From Hyaloperonospora brassicae (taxonomy: Eukaryota; Oomycota; Peronosporomycetes; Peronosporales; Peronosporaceae): a stretch of DNA of 64,000 nt. Below, in pieces: positions 1 through 11,929 of this stretch. Positions within the stretch are counted from its first letter, which is position 1. Each line of letters opens with the position of its first letter. The notes under the pieces were generated by a model. The model was not told where the DNA came from. It made no database searches and worked only from the letters and a program-made list of their open reading frames with translations. Made by a program: the position numbers and the translations under genes. The stretch is taken from positions 62,001 to 126,000 of the forward strand of contig CANTFL010000945.1 in NCBI GenBank assembly GCA_947650285.1. The letters run 5' to 3'.

Positions 1-729
1 GCTTCTTTGTGCGTTGTGAAATCCACAACATGGCTCTTTTGTTAATCACGGGTCACACTTACTATCACCTTTGTGGCGGTCACTTGCTGGGATACTGATC
101 AAAAGTATGCCTACGGCCAAAGTCACGCTCATTCGATGCAGTCTTCGATTATCGAAAAACAAATTTTCCTCATATGTGACCGAGGTGCCGTAAGCGATCA
201 AAACCTTGAGAGTTCGCCAGCTTCAGACCATCTCACATGGACAAAATTGCTGCCTGGTGCTGCTTCTTTCTGAGCGAGAATGCCCCGGAGACTATGATGA
301 ATGGAGTCGAAGCGTGATAGAGTGCAGCCCATGAGTACAAAGGGTCAAGCCGTCTTTTTATAAAAGAGCATTACGGGAAGTTGACGATTTGGCAAGCTGA
401 AGCTGTCAGCAGCTTCCTTGTCCGCTACAAGCAACCACCTCTTCTAATAGCAATACCTGCTAACCTACTACATTGTAAGACGGGATCTAATTAGCATAGA
501 CTGACATACTGGCCTGAAGGTCACGGATCTAGGACTTGGTTGATGAAATAAACGCAAAAGTATCCGAAGCACCGCTACTCACACAGGTGATGAAAGTAAA
601 TCCAGCCTTTGTAAACCAAGCGAGCTCTTGGCCTGCACATAGAAGCCACTATATTGCAGCTGCAAACTGTGCCTACTCGATGCACAAGTCTCGGCTCTTT
701 TGACTTCACATCGTTGGAGTGGCAAGATT

Positions 730-1201
730 TGTAACGGGGCACGCTCTTGCTCAAAAAGCTAAGCAAGGCCTTGTATTGATAACAATACAACGGTGCGTAC
801 GCCCGACGTCACGTACACGTGGCGTGAGGAAGCGCGACCAAGACAATACCGAACCCGAAAGCTCTGTCTTGAGGGAAAAGTAGAACTGTTATTTAATATA
901 TTTATGTTTCTTGCTAAATCATCTTTTGTCTTTATCTAACTATATTAAACTACTGTCCACTATGTGGGTCTTCTGTCCACCACCCCTTGCGCGCGTCCAG
1001 CAACGATTGTTGGATAACTGGTTTGATGTACACGGTACATCAATCAAGACGTGGACTCCTCCACGGATATTACCCTTTGGGGTGATACTCCGACAACATC
1101 GTTTTTCTCGGTTGATGTTGATAGAATATTATCAAAATAGATAACGCTCAAAAATGAGTACTTTCGTACCAATTTTTATGTAACGGGCTCACTCCGTTAC
1201 A
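730..1201 (-). repeat. Solo gypsy LTR (gyp-2-like)
   Basis: 472 bp bounded by TGTAACGG on the left and CCGTTACA on the right, the terminal inverted repeat of every LTR in this window. Order of internal blocks matches the gyp-2 LTRs at 23,937 and 47,489, so it lies in minus orientation. No gag or PBS-like sequence is seen on the left and no polypurine tract on the right, so it looks like a solo LTR. The flanks agatt (725-729) and agctt (1,202-1,206) fit a 5-bp target duplication with one change. Confidence 0.75.
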
Positions 1202-1879
1202 AGCTTAGTGTGCAATTTCTTCGATTATAGTAAATATAGAAGATCCGTGCTTTATTTGCTCGCAAGTGTTGCCAATGTAAGGAGTACGAGTGTGTACATC
1301 CAGATGTCGATAAATACGATGCTGTTGCCGATCACTTCCTGGTCATAAAGCAACAAAACTTTTACTTCACTTTGGTGAGATCATGCAGTAAAGATCGATT
1401 TGGGGCCGACCGATATTTTCAGTTAAAGAGTTTGACAAATAGTCGAGGTCGACTCATATATTGTCAGTAACATTAGTACTATTCCCCAACAAAGTATGCA
1501 CCGTCCAGACGTTTTCTGATACGCGATCTCTTTTAATTCCCTTTCCGCGATCGTGACCGACTCTGCTGCTTGTAAGAAGTATTTCCAAATTCTATCTTAA
1601 ACGACCAAGCAGTCAAAAACTGTTTACTTCCGGAATTGTTGTCGCAGTTACGCGCATCGTCATCTTCTTCAACAACCTTTTGTCTAGTTTCTTTTTGACC
1701 GGTCCGTAAATATTTCTCTGTCATGTTTACGACCGCTTCTTCTTCAATTTGTTGTTTTACGAATAGAAGAGATGTATTTGAGGCCCGCGTAGCAGCTCAC
1801 ACGCACGCGATCGCTCCTGACTTCTTCGGCAATATACTTTATCGCTGTCGGAGTATCCTTAAACTACAGAGATCATCAT
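1202..1879. other. Flank between solo LTR and gyp-1, no recognised gene
   Basis: Short open frames only, the longest about 63 codons on the minus strand (1,533-1,724). Its C-terminal end differs between this arm and the inverted copy near 38,220, and nothing in it is recognisable. Confidence 0.6.
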
Positions 1880-2397
1880 TTTAACGGGATTACGCGTCGC
1901 CTGAAATACGATAATAGGTGTGGTGCACACAAGGGGCTAGATCCCATTTAAAATAATATTAGAACACCGTATTAGTCGTTCAATACCGATGTATGTCAAA
2001 TACTGATTACGAGATCCTGCGAGAGGTATTGATCAGAACATAAATGTCGAGATCAAGTACTTCCATTATGGTTGCCTATAACATACAAACAAATACAGTT
2101 CACTGCCCATCTTTATCCGTAAAGACACTTGCCACCCTGAGGCGTCTTGGATCTTGAAGAGTATAGCAATGCCTTGTTAAGGCAGCCACTCTTAGAGCAC
2201 TATGTACTGTGATTTTTTGAATCGTTTGAATTCCTAGAACAGGAATCGTAAGCTCCTCGAGCCTGTTGAATCTCTATGTCTAATTTCTTGAACCGAAGTC
2301 GCTTGTACAGCGTTAACTTCTTCCATTAACTTTAGGAGCTGTGCAGCTTCGCTACATTCGGTAGCAATTGTATCTAATCTTCGCCTGAGGTTTTACG
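1880..2397 (+). repeat. 5' LTR of gyp-1 copy a
   Basis: It starts at a degenerate TGTAACGGGG (here T-T-TAACGGG) and ends just before the GATCCTCTG block that precedes gag. It matches the LTR at 58,289-58,866 of the divergent gyp-1 element block by block, including the GTGTGGTGCACACAAG stretch. The 3' LTR at 9,378 is clearly diverged from it, so the insertion is old or the ends are from different subfamilies. Confidence 0.75.
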
Positions 2398-2414
2398 ATT
2401 GATCCTCTGTGGGA

Positions 2415-3530
2415 ATGGAACAATCCACACCCTTCACTGAGGCCCAAAAGGTCGCGCTTGATAAGCTGACCGCGGCCGTGGGCCACAAATATGTGGAGTT
2501 TCTAGCTGCGCAAGGTCCCGATGTGATAAATGCACATGTCGAGACCTTCCTGCAGTATGAAACGGCCGTTCTAAAGTAGGTTTATAACCAATTAGCGTCG
2601 GATATGCCAACACGCTTTGTGGCAATGCCAGCCGAAGAGGCTAAGACTCTTCACTTCAGGGTTGACATCGAACATCACTCCGAGAAGTAGGGAGAAAATC
2701 TGATCCCCGGATCCTTAAGTGTTAGATGGACATGAGATCTATCCTAATATCACTTGAGTATCAGCGAGTCTCGCTGGCCATCTCGATGGAAGCTTGAGAT
2801 GGGCTCTGAAGTGTAGTACGTCCATCTACTTGGCGTTTTCCACATGAGATTCGCTCAAGTTAGACTTTTCGGGAGTTTCCATAAAGCCTCTATTAGAATT
2901 ATATAAGAACCATATTATAAATCTCTAATAATATGTACATAAATATAAACTACAAAAAAGGCACGATGTGCAATCTCGCCGCACAACCAGGCGTATCGCG
3001 TGCTCTCACGCTTCTCATCTACCTGTCAGGGTAAGAATGAGCTAACAGACTATGTCCGAGAGTTGAGATCTTTATTGGCTGATATCAAGTCTGATCCGCT
3101 CCCTAGGACAGTCTATGTGACTGTGTTCATGGAAGTCTTCGCACTGGCGTGGCCAGAACCGAAGACTTTCGTCCATATCTTTACTTTTACGGAGTCTGCA
3201 AGCATAGCGTGGAATGCTGAGAATAACTTCAAGTCGGATAGACTTGGTTGGAATCGGTACAACCCCAGCTTTGCGAGGGCAACCTCAACAAACACTCAGG
3301 CTTACTGCAAGCCTGAAACAATGGACGTCAGCGATGATGAATAGGAAGGTGGAGCTGAAATTTAGCTTGCGAGGCAACAACAGGAAGTGAGACGTTGTTA
3401 TAAGTGTGGAAGCACTAGATACTTGCGTCCCACTTGTACTTTGCGGAAGCAGAGCCAAACTCATATGAGTCGAAACCCCGACCCAACCATAAATATGGTA
3501 TGGCACGGGAAACGTCGATTCGAAGAGGGT
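2415..3530 (+). pseudogene. gyp-1 gag pseudogene (copy a)
   Basis: Starts at ATG 2,415 with MEQSTPFTEAQKVAL, matching the intact gag at 57,249-58,271. The frame is lost at TAG 2,577, after 54 codons. An AT-rich 80-90-bp block (about 2,880-2,960) absent from the intact gag interrupts it. It resumes at about 3,000 and runs through a C-x2-C-x4-Y-x4-C knuckle near 3,396-3,437, where the zinc-binding His of the CCHC motif has become Tyr. Gag would package element RNA; this copy cannot make a full product. Confidence 0.85.
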
Positions 3531-3639
3531 GCGGGGGCCCTACTGGGGAGAGCTAGATTCTGTTGTTTCTATAAGAAGTTGAGCAAATCAGAGTTCAGCC
3601 GTAACAACCCCTGTGCCAGTCACCACACAGCGTGGATAC

Positions 3640-4960
3640 AAGCCTGTCTTGTTGGTCGCTGAGGTGACATTGGAGGGCGTTGACAAGTATTAGTAAACTT
3701 GATTGGATTCAGAAGCATCATGCAATAATGCTCCACGTCGTTACCTTGAGGAAATAAGCAATATGATGGAGAGCTTGAAGCGCATGAGGGTGATTCAATC
3801 ACCATTCGTTTAGCGCCTCGTAGTCGCGTCACTGTACCTATATTTCCGTTGAACTTAGGTGTGAAGCTTATGAACTTTAACATCATTGAACGCTGTCTTG
3901 TCTTCAATTAGAATTAGAGATACGATCTCATCTGAATGGACTGACTTGAACGTCATGATCGATGAATTGACTGGAGGTCTAAGACCTTAGGCGCAAAGCA
4001 CAATGTTTCTAGTGAAGCTTTGGAGAGTCATGAACCCACCTTTGCTAGGCAAAAAGCACTCTTGGCGTGAGAGTTTGACGGAAGATGTCGGCGTGTTGAA
4101 CATTGGTATGTCCGAGATAATTGACTACAATGTCTATGACATGAAGTTTGGACGTAATTTGTTTGCTGTAAGTGAGGCATTACGTACTTCGTCGAGTGGT
4201 ATACGTTGTGGTAACGAATTACTGCAGCATGAAGTCATGGTTGGACTAGGGTCAAGTTATTAAGAATGACTTTCACTGGTGTGAGTGAGGTGAGAGGTGA
4301 AATTCCACCGAGTGAGAACGGCCGTGATGGCACCTCTCTGAATTTCAGCATTGACAAGATTGGCGAAATGCCGAAGCATTAATGGCTAGGCCCACATAAA
4401 GTACGCAACGTGGCACGTTTCAATACACTGGGTGAAGTGTTCGAGTTACGTAACTATTCACCAGATGTCGCTCAAGACATGAGCTGTCGTATGGAGCATT
4501 CTAAGGTAAAAGCAACCATAGGGACCCTACTGTATTGGCCTCGTAAGGTATCCTTAGGGAGACAATTCCGGCGTCGGGTGGCAACTGTTAAGCGCTAAAC
4601 GCCCAGAACGTCATCTAGTGTTATAATAGTAACAATATAGTATATGAACTTGTCAACGGAATCACTGGCTATTTTGATGGTAACATTACTCTTGAGACCT
4701 TTAATTCCAGGATGCTCTATTTGAGCTAGAAGAGATGCCTGATATCGAATTTATCGAAGGCTTGAAGGCGGGAAAGTTATCCGACCTAATGGTCATTCGA
4801 TCTGATATTGAGTTGAATTCATCCTCGTGTTTGGACGAGTCCGTACTTGATGAAACGAAAGAGACACTTAGTGCGCGTAGTGGATCTTCTATACTAAAGT
4901 ATCTTTGGATCCGTTCAATCGTTCGGTAAAGGAGTTTCAGGAAGTGGTGTGTCACATCCA
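3640..4960 (+). pseudogene. gyp-1 protease and linker pseudogene (copy a)
   Basis: The retropepsin active-site region survives as LIDSEAS near 3,705-3,725, followed by a degraded beta-rich protease body up to about 4,000. A hydrophilic linker homologous to 55,733-56,371 follows, with ORF pieces at 4,003-4,263, 4,410-4,598 and 4,735-4,929. Several frameshifts separate the pieces. In gypsy elements this part processes Gag-Pol; here it is inactive. Confidence 0.7.
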
Positions 4961-4979
4961 CCCGTCCTTCTTACGTTGA

Positions 4980-6627
4980 GATAGAGGTGTACGTCATGAA
5001 ATTGACTTGGTTCCTGGAACTAAATACCGTGTAACACGGCAGTGGAATTTACCGAAGGAACAATGTGGCGTCATTGACGACTTCTTTCGTGTAAAGCACG
5101 CGAAGGTAATGGGTCATGAGGGTAAATCTCTCCATTATATATCGACATTTGTGTCAGAAAGAAAGTGGAAAGTGACGCATTTTTCATTCTTACAATAAGC
5201 CTAATGCGGCCGCCATCCCGGTTCAGACACACATCTATAGAAAGTATGTTGTTCAGAACAATATAGTGGAATGTACAATGTACAGTGCGCTCGACTTAGT
5301 CGATAGTTATTATCAACTGCCCATTCGATAGAGTGATATTCCACTAACACCGGTCAGCACTTTAAGAGGTATGCTCTGGGCGTGGCTTGACCGACCCCAG
5401 TGGCCGAGTGGTAGACCGCTGGAGCTGGGACCGGGAGGTACCTGGATCGATATCCTGGAGGGGGGTTCGATTACAGGGCGCCGGAGATAGGCTAACAAAT
5501 ATGACGAGCAACCACCCAATGGGTGGCCGCCCTGCCAACCCGCACCGAAGGGAGTGTGATAGTTGGGTGGGCTGGAGGCCCTACTAGCCGAAAAGCCCCA
5601 TAGTGTAATGAGGGGTGTGGGCCCCTGGCGAGTTCAAACCGAGCCGCGGTACTCACAGATCACCCCCGGGAGGTCTGAGGGGTCACACGGCATAAATCTC
5701 TGGGAGTGGCTTGTGATGCCGCAAGGGTTATCAAATGCCCCGGCTACATTCAATTATCTTGCAACGCAATTGCTCAGACCTCATCGAGGCCATACACAGC
5801 CGTACTTCTATGACATCTTCGTCCATAGTTGTGTTATGAACGGTCGGTTAGATGTGGATAATCACATTCATTATGTACGAGCAGTGCTCGATTGCATGCG
5901 CACAAATAAGCTTTACGCCAATGCCTTTAAGTGCATCTTTGGTGCAGAAGAGATTCCCTTTTTAGGGTGCTTTTTTGGGAAGCGAGGCCTTCGAGCGTAT
6001 CCCGCTAAGGTGAAAGCCATAGTTGATTGAACGGTTTCTAAGAATCAAAAGGACTTATGTAAGTGGCTTAGCCTGCAAATTAATTGCACAAGTACAGTGA
6101 GAATTACGCAGAAATAGCTCGGCCATTATCCAATCACCTTGAAAGGATGTGGAGTGGCGCTGAACTAGCACCGAGCATGATGCTTTCAAGAAGTTAAGGA
6201 GAGTCTTCTTCATGTGTAAATCCTGGCTTTGACCTATCCTGATTGGCCTTTAAATGTCTTCTGTGACGCATCTGACTTTGCCATAGGCAGTGCTGTGTTG
6301 GAACCAGAAGTTGATTGATGGGAAAGCGTCATTGCGTTTGAGTCCCACCAGATGAAAGCTGCTGAAAAGAACTATCCAGTTCATGACAAAGAGCTGCTTG
6401 CAATGAAGTATGCTCTCGTCAAATATGGAGCCCATATGCTTGGCTCTACGACGTTTGTGATCTATACAGATCATGCTTCACTACGCACTGTGACCCAGAC
6501 GCCTCATCTCTCTCAGAGAATGGCTCGTTGGCTCTCTTTCTTTTTTGCCAGGTATAACTTCGAGGTGAAGTCGAAGCCGGGAAAGCATTATGCTTTGGCT
6601 GATGCGCTGTCACATAGACCTGACTAA
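4980..6627 (+). pseudogene. gyp-1 RT-RNase H pseudogene (copy a)
   Basis: The RT fingers begin near 5,007 (TKYRVTRQWNLPKEQC). RT resumes after the SINE at about 5,699 with WEWLVMPQGLSNAPATFN (motif B) and YFYDIFVHS (motif C), where the first catalytic Asp of YxDD is Tyr, so the polymerase would be inactive. RNase H follows: KNYPVHDKELLAMKYAL, then YTDHASLR and the tether region ALADALSHRPD, ending at TAA near 6,625. Stops and frameshifts occur at about 5,200, 6,028 and 6,110. Confidence 0.9.
5389..5697 (+). mobile_element. tRNA-derived SINE inserted in gyp-1 RT
   Basis: 309 bp inserted between two copies of a 15-bp target (5,374-5,388 CTCTGGGCGTGGCTT and 5,698-5,712 CTCTGGGAGTGGCTT, one mismatch). 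The left part has a Pol III box A TGGCCGAGTGG (5,401-5,411) and a box B-like GGTTCGATTAC (5,464-5,474). A second tRNA-like unit follows, with TAGTGTAATGAG and GAGTTCAAACC near 5,597-5,640, suggesting a dimeric SINE. The 3' end is CATAAAT rather than a long A tail. tRNA-derived SINEs are known in Phytophthora. The element is also a dispersed promoter source. Confidence 0.85.
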
Positions 6628-6639
6628 GCTTTTGCTCAC

Positions 6640-8400
6640 GTGACGACTATGTCGGCGTCAGTCACTGATCTCATACGTACAGCATATGCCAACGATGAAC
6701 ACTGTGCAGCTCTGCTACGTTCTCGTGTAAGCGACGAGTTCAAGGAATCAGGCATAGAATTGTCGGCACGTTTACGTGTAAGGCCACATCGATATGACAT
6801 AGATCAAGGTCCATTGAGCTATATCACAGATGTTGAGGAAATTACTCGTATCGTTGTACCTCATACTGAGGATTTGAGGCATCGATTTTTTATGAGGCAC
6901 ATGATACTGCGGTAAGCGGTCATCTCGGTCGCGAGAAGACCTGTGGCTCAGTTATCCAGTGCTATTGGTGGCCTAAACATTACAAATGGTTCAGCATTTA
7001 TGTGCGTAAATGTGAAGCGTGTCAACGCTTGAAACCCTCATCTCACGCGGCATCGCTGCTAGCTAGTTTCCCTGTACCCAAGAGGTGTTGGGATACCATC
7101 AGCATGGATTTCTTGTTCGGTTTACCGAAGGATTTGTATGGCAATACGGGTATTGTGGTCTTTGTTGACCGTTTGCGCAATATGGCTCATTTAGCGGCGG
7201 TGCCGGACTCTATCGATGGTGAAGGTACAGCGACGCTGTTTATTGATTGAGTGTTTCGACAACAAAGTTATCCTGTGGCAATTAATTCTGACCGAGACCC
7301 TCGTTTCAATGGGAAGTTTTGGAAGTCCATCTTCAAGATGCTCGGTACATGATTGGACATTCTCACAACGATTTATTCGTGGGCCGATGGCCAACCGAGC
7401 GAGTAAATCGCATCATCGGTGACATCTCGCGCAGTGTTTGCCCTGAAACTCCAAACAGTTGGAGTTCGATGCTCCCTGTCGTTGAGTTTGCGTTGAATAA
7501 CACCGTGCATGCCTTTACCGGCTACACACCGTTCTACGTGAATGGTCTCACACACCCTCGCGTTCCATTAACGCTACCACTCCGTGGTTCAGGGATTGGT
7601 GGGGGAGGAGTTGCCGATCGGCTTGCTGATATCAATCATGCTACTGTTCACAAACAGGTAAGCAAGTTTCTTGCAACGCGATTGAATGTATTACGTACGA
7701 CATGTGCGTGACGCATTGGCTGATATCCAAGATAAACAATGAAACAACAATCAGATACCAAAGGCAGAGGTTAAGATAGAACGTTATGAGGTCGGAGACC
7801 AAGTGCTACTCAATCTTAACGACCGACCTATAAATGTAGCTTCCGCTGTCTTCAAGAAGAAGTTGTGTCCGCGCTTCATTGGACTATTCACGGTAGCCGG
7901 ATAAGAAGGGACTTGCGTATACGTTCAACCTCCCGCGCAAACCGCGCACACACGTCCTGTGTTCTATGTCGGCTTTCTTTAGCCGTATCGGGATCTGTCC
8001 CACGTGAACTTGGGGGAGCTTGCGCCGCGACATATGGCTTTGCCATCGGCTGCTGAGTCCGAATCAGGGTATCAAGATGAGCGTTCATCCGAGTTATACC
8101 CAACCCCACCGTCTGAAGACGATCTTGCGTCACGTTGAGCGCACTTTGGGTCTTACCCAAGTTCTCGCGGAGACAGCTTACTTCGAGAAGCATCTTTTCA
8201 TGCTCCTCCTACGGTACAACGACCTCCACCGAAGCTGCTCAATGAGCAAGCGAACCGCCAGTTCCATGTGGAGCGACTCCTGAAACGACGTCGTCGTCAG
8301 GGTCAATACCAGTATCTGGTTAAGTGGCGAGGGTACCCGGAGTCGGAAACTAATGGAAGTATGAGACATCCCCTCGGCAGGATTGAAAATACGCCGTAAA
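6640..8400 (+). pseudogene. gyp-1 integrase-chromodomain pseudogene (copy a)
   Basis: The zinc-binding N-terminus (RKCEACQRLKPSSH) is near 7,002-7,040. The core contains SMDFLFGLPKD (first catalytic Asp) and a degraded SDRDPRF block near 7,290-7,310. The region of the catalytic Glu is disrupted: the DHPQTDGQTERVN block seen at 53,700 is here replaced by unrelated sequence. A chromodomain (HVERLLKRRRRQGQYQYLVKWRGYPESE) ends near 8,345. The 3' side overlaps an antisense reading frame. Frameshifts occur at about 6,913, 7,247 and 7,711. Confidence 0.85.
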
Positions 8401-9330
8401 TGTTTTTGAACATCGCGGCAAGGACCATCCTGCAACCAAGAACGTTTCGCACCAATAGTGCTGGAAGCAGGTGGGTAGTTGGGCACCGCTTGACCAACAC
8501 TCACATCAGCCGTCACAGCCGGGGCATATTGGGTGCAAGTCCGCAACTGGCCTCTGGCCTTAAGCTTGGCGTAGTCATACCGAAACTTTCGTTCTAGACA
8601 AAAGCCTGCCCCATCGACACTTGCTCTTAGAGCTACTACGCTGCTGAGGCATCGTTTTCGATACACGTGGCGAAAAAAAGCATTTTCTTCTTTCTCCTGA
8701 GATTCGCCTGCGAAGAGGAGGATGGGTATACCCATAATCGGTGGAACCGGTTTGCCTTGTACTTGCGTGTCAATTATAATTTGTATTGACCCTGGGTTGT
8801 CAAAAAAGGCTCCAGGTGCTTCTCGCGAAGTGCGTGTCGGCTCGCAACCCATTCAGTAGATGTGGCCTCAGTACAAATGTCCCACGTTGCCAATGATCGG
8901 ACTCCGATTCGGCGTATACGTTATTCCACATTAGGGTAAGGTACACACATATTTTCGGTGACTCTCAAGGGTCACAGCAAGCTGAATATGGCGCCGAGAG
9001 CTCGCCTCTTTTTGGATAGCCGCTGCTGTTGATCAACGAGCGGATTGGTGACGATGGCATCCCCCGAACTGGGTTTTGATGCTTATTTAGGGCGCATTAG
9101 GTTCGTCACACTCGGCTATTGGGTTTAGTGCAGTATAAAGCGTTCCCCTAAAACGGGTGGGTTGGAAATTGTCCACGCCGTACTCTGGTCATTGGTATCG
9201 CTACCATAGTCCTCCTCCTCATCGATACACAGGTAGAAAAAGAGTCGACGACTCGTGAGGTGGCGATGCCATCGTGTTTAGTGGTAGGTACCGTGAGATT
9301 GAGCGCACAAACACCATCGTATTCGAGGAA
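7888..9330 (-). pseudogene. Antisense reading frame at the 3' end of gyp-1 (copy a)
   Basis: On the strand opposite the element, broken pieces run from about 9,330 to 7,888: a diverged N-terminal part (9,000-9,330), a 224-codon ORF (8,852-8,178, ATG start) and a 101-codon ORF (8,193-7,888). The last piece is heptad-like (LGKTQSALNVTQDRLQ) and could form a coiled coil. Pieces use different frames. The diverged part keeps short matches to the frame at 30,441-30,836, for example YGSDT, GDAI-TN and KKR-AL. No database family is recognised. It overlaps the sense chromodomain. Confidence 0.5.
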
Positions 9331-9377
9331 AGAATTCGATTAGCGTTTTAAAAAAGCGTCCTTCTGGTGAGGGAGGG

Positions 9378-9898
9378 CGTAATGGGGTTACACGTCGATT
9401 GGAAGCCGACAATAGGTATGGTGTACACAAGATATGAGATCCGTCTAAATCGATATTGAAATACCGTGTCAGTTGTTGAGGACTGAGGTATGGCAGTCAT
9501 TATTAACGTGATCTTGCGAGTGGTTTCAATCAGAACATAAATGTCGAGATCAAGTACGTTAATCTGATGTGTTCTAGCAGATTAAAAAAAACAGTTCACT
9601 TCCCATCTTAATCCGTTAAGACACGTGCCTCCCTGAGGCGTCTTGGATATTGTAGAGTATAGCAACGCCTTGTTAAGGCAGCCACTCTTAGAGCACTCTG
9701 GTACGTGATTTTTGAATCGCTTGACCTTCTGGAGCAGGGACCATAAGCTCTCTAAGCTTGTAGACTCACTTAGTCAATTTTTTGAGTCAAATGTACTCGC
9801 TGAGAGTAAGGTCTATCTATGACTTAAGGAGCTGTGTAGCTCTGCTTCAGGCGAGTTGCACTATTTAGTCCACTCAGACGAAATTTGAGATGTTTTAG
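9378..9898 (+). repeat. 3' LTR of gyp-1 copy a
   Basis: It begins GTAATGGGGTTACACG after the purine tract and keeps the block order of the 5' LTR (GGTGTACACAAG, then ATAAATGTCGAGATCAAGTAC, then the GAGGCGTCTTGGAT block). The right edge is placed near TTTTAG by alignment with the 5' LTR and is uncertain by about 10 bp. Confidence 0.65.
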
Positions 9899-11929
9899 CC
9901 CTGGCAGAGGTAGACATTACTCACCAAGTGAATATGCTTTACTTGGTAGACCATTAGGTATCTACGGAATCGACTCGGTCGAGAGCGGACGTATAACCAA
10001 AAATTTAGGTAGCTTGCCGCTCCTGATTTTTATTGGAATCACAGGGGTATTTACCTCCTAGCCTTTACTGTGCTGTCTAAACCCTAGATTGCGAGGCCGC
10101 TACCGATTGCGGATCTTGAGTATGGTTGCTGCTTCGACCAACTCACAGGCTTAATACTTCCTGCAGTTTTACTTGCACTTGATATCGCCATGCAACTGGT
10201 TTTCAACGGGAAAGGCAAAGTATATTACTTACCCGGAATAGGCGGGCAGGCTTATTAACTTATTCTTTATAGGCACGACGGAGGTGTGCCATGTAAATCG
10301 CAAATTGAATATTATTCGACTTATTCCTATCTAAAAACATATCTATCATGTCGTTTCACAGTGCACTGACTTTGCATGTGACTTGTCGAGGAGTGGCTCG
10401 ACCTCGAACGATTCATTCTTCCGCGGAGAAGCTATTTCTACCATGAGAAACCAAGGTCTACCAACGAGAGACTCAGTTCTATCGATGAAGTACCAGGTCT
10501 ACGAATTGGGTCTTAGGTCTACCGGTGAGTACTAGACTAAACGATGAGGAACTGGGTCTACCAATGAGGGATCTAAGTCGTTGTTAGTCAGTACCGCTTA
10601 AACGGTACCTCGATAACAGGCTTCACTTCGATCGATCATGCGGGCACCTCTCCAATAAGAATTCTACCTCTTTTGAATCAATTTTTCTTTTGACACCCCC
10701 TTTCTTGCGGGTGACATCTTGTCCAATCACCGTGCCGACCTCTGGGTCAAATTTCTTCCAAAGCAATTCATCACACCCTCGTCCTCTTCAAATGTAGTTT
10801 CTCTGGATCCTTGACGACTTATGCAAACTTGTTTATAACGCAAAAGTTTAAGCGTAAATTTTTCAACCGAGATCGATAAAGTTGACTCGGGAATTGGACT
10901 TTAATTGCGCAAGTGCGCTCAGATTTAAGGGCGATTGAACGCAGCAAACATAGGAAAGGACTGGATACGAAGATCTCAAGACGGCAAAAGGGGTAAAGGA
11001 TATTGCAAAACGTTCTTAGGCTGGAACGCGTAAGATCGCAATATTAAGATAAAACTCTATCCCTATGTACATATTTGCGCTCAGAGGTATACTATCGATC
11101 TTAAATGCAAGATCGAGATGGACATCACACAAGTCCGTTCGTTGCAAAGAGGTTAGTCGATCATCAACAAAGGGTACACAAGGTGAGAAAAGGATAATTT
11201 AGCAAGGCAAGGATCGGAGTACCATCAGTGAGTCCGCGTTTCTAATCAAGTTACAGATTGCGTCTCATAATAGTTACTTTGCGGAACTGACTTCACCACA
11301 GTTGCATCAAATTACGTTTTGGATTAATGCCGAATATGATAAATTATCATTAGGGTTGGCTCTTGCGGTTTGCGAGAGCGTGTTGGACACGATGGGTCGC
11401 ATCTCCGTCAGAAAATTCATCGTGGTGCAATTACTTCCGCTGGCACCACGCAAGAAACGCAAGAGAGCGATGTCTTGCATCTATCTTTAAGAGGAAGGTC
11501 TTATCTTTTGCCGTAAAGACTTAACGCCTGCATGTCCTACAAGAGATGGAACTGCATTCAAATCTCTCTGTCTGATGCTGAAAGGTTTATCGGACATGAC
11601 GTCAGCGCGAGTAAAGTGCGCTGGAAAAAAACTTCTTAGCGCTTTCCTTAAGCATCTATGGTATAGCTGAAATCACACACGCTACATATTATCGCTGTCG
11701 CATAATTACAATGCGTTTCTTTTCATATCCAGGGCACCGGGCGTAAATCGTGACATCCGATAATTGCCGAGGTTTCATTTTAGTTTTATATTGTTTTTTC
11801 CGCGGTGCTATGTTTCATCGGCATCGTCTATCTTGTGACACAAGAATCTTCTGGTTCAGATTTATTGATGCGTGCATAGTTTGGGCTAAGGAATTGCAAT
11901 GAGCTTATTAAAAAAATATAATTTGTGAT
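9899..11929. other. Gene-free AT-rich stretch
   Basis: No open frame above about 62 codons. A degenerate direct repeat of roughly 20-30 bp with core GTCTACCrryGAG is repeated several times between about 10,425 and 10,580. The right part may be the decayed 3' end of the gyp-2 copy that follows, but similarity only becomes clear near 11,930. Confidence 0.5.
10425..10580. repeat. Degenerate short tandem repeat
   Basis: Imperfect units share a core like GGTCTACCAAyGAGrrACT, separated by 20-35 bp (AAGGTCTACCAACGAGAGAC, AGGTCTACCGGTGAGTAC, GGGTCTACCAATGAGGGA and weaker ones). No ORF is preserved through it. Confidence 0.4.

Larger units (their letters stand above)
1..8982. repeat. Arm 1 of a 9-kb inverted repeat
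   Basis: The whole stretch reappears in reverse complement at 30,771-39,757, base n pairing with about 39,758-n. It carries flank, a solo LTR and most of a gyp-1 element including its SINE. Only scattered substitutions are visible, and the same disabling stops occur in both arms, so this is a segmental copy of an already dead element rather than two insertions. Arm 1 begins at the window edge, so its true outer end is unknown. After 8,982 similarity falls abruptly to roughly 70 percent by eye. Confidence 0.95.
1880..9898 (+). mobile_element. gyp-1 element copy a, Ty3/gypsy chromovirus-like
   Basis: About 8.0 kb, order LTR - gag - protease - RT - RNase H - integrase - chromodomain - LTR, which is the Ty3/gypsy order. 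5' LTR is 1,880-2,397; 3' LTR is about 9,378-9,898, preceded by a purine tract (9,367-9,377). All genes are broken by stops and frameshifts, and the RT catalytic motif reads YFYD instead of YxDD. A 309-bp SINE sits in the RT gene. An antisense reading frame occupies the 3' end. The right end of the 3' LTR is approximate. Confidence 0.85.

Noticed and set aside
5399..5475. Functional tRNA gene (Ser/Leu-like)
   Set aside because: Boxes A and B are present, but the sequence is embedded in a 309-bp unit with 15-bp target duplications, so it is a SINE head.
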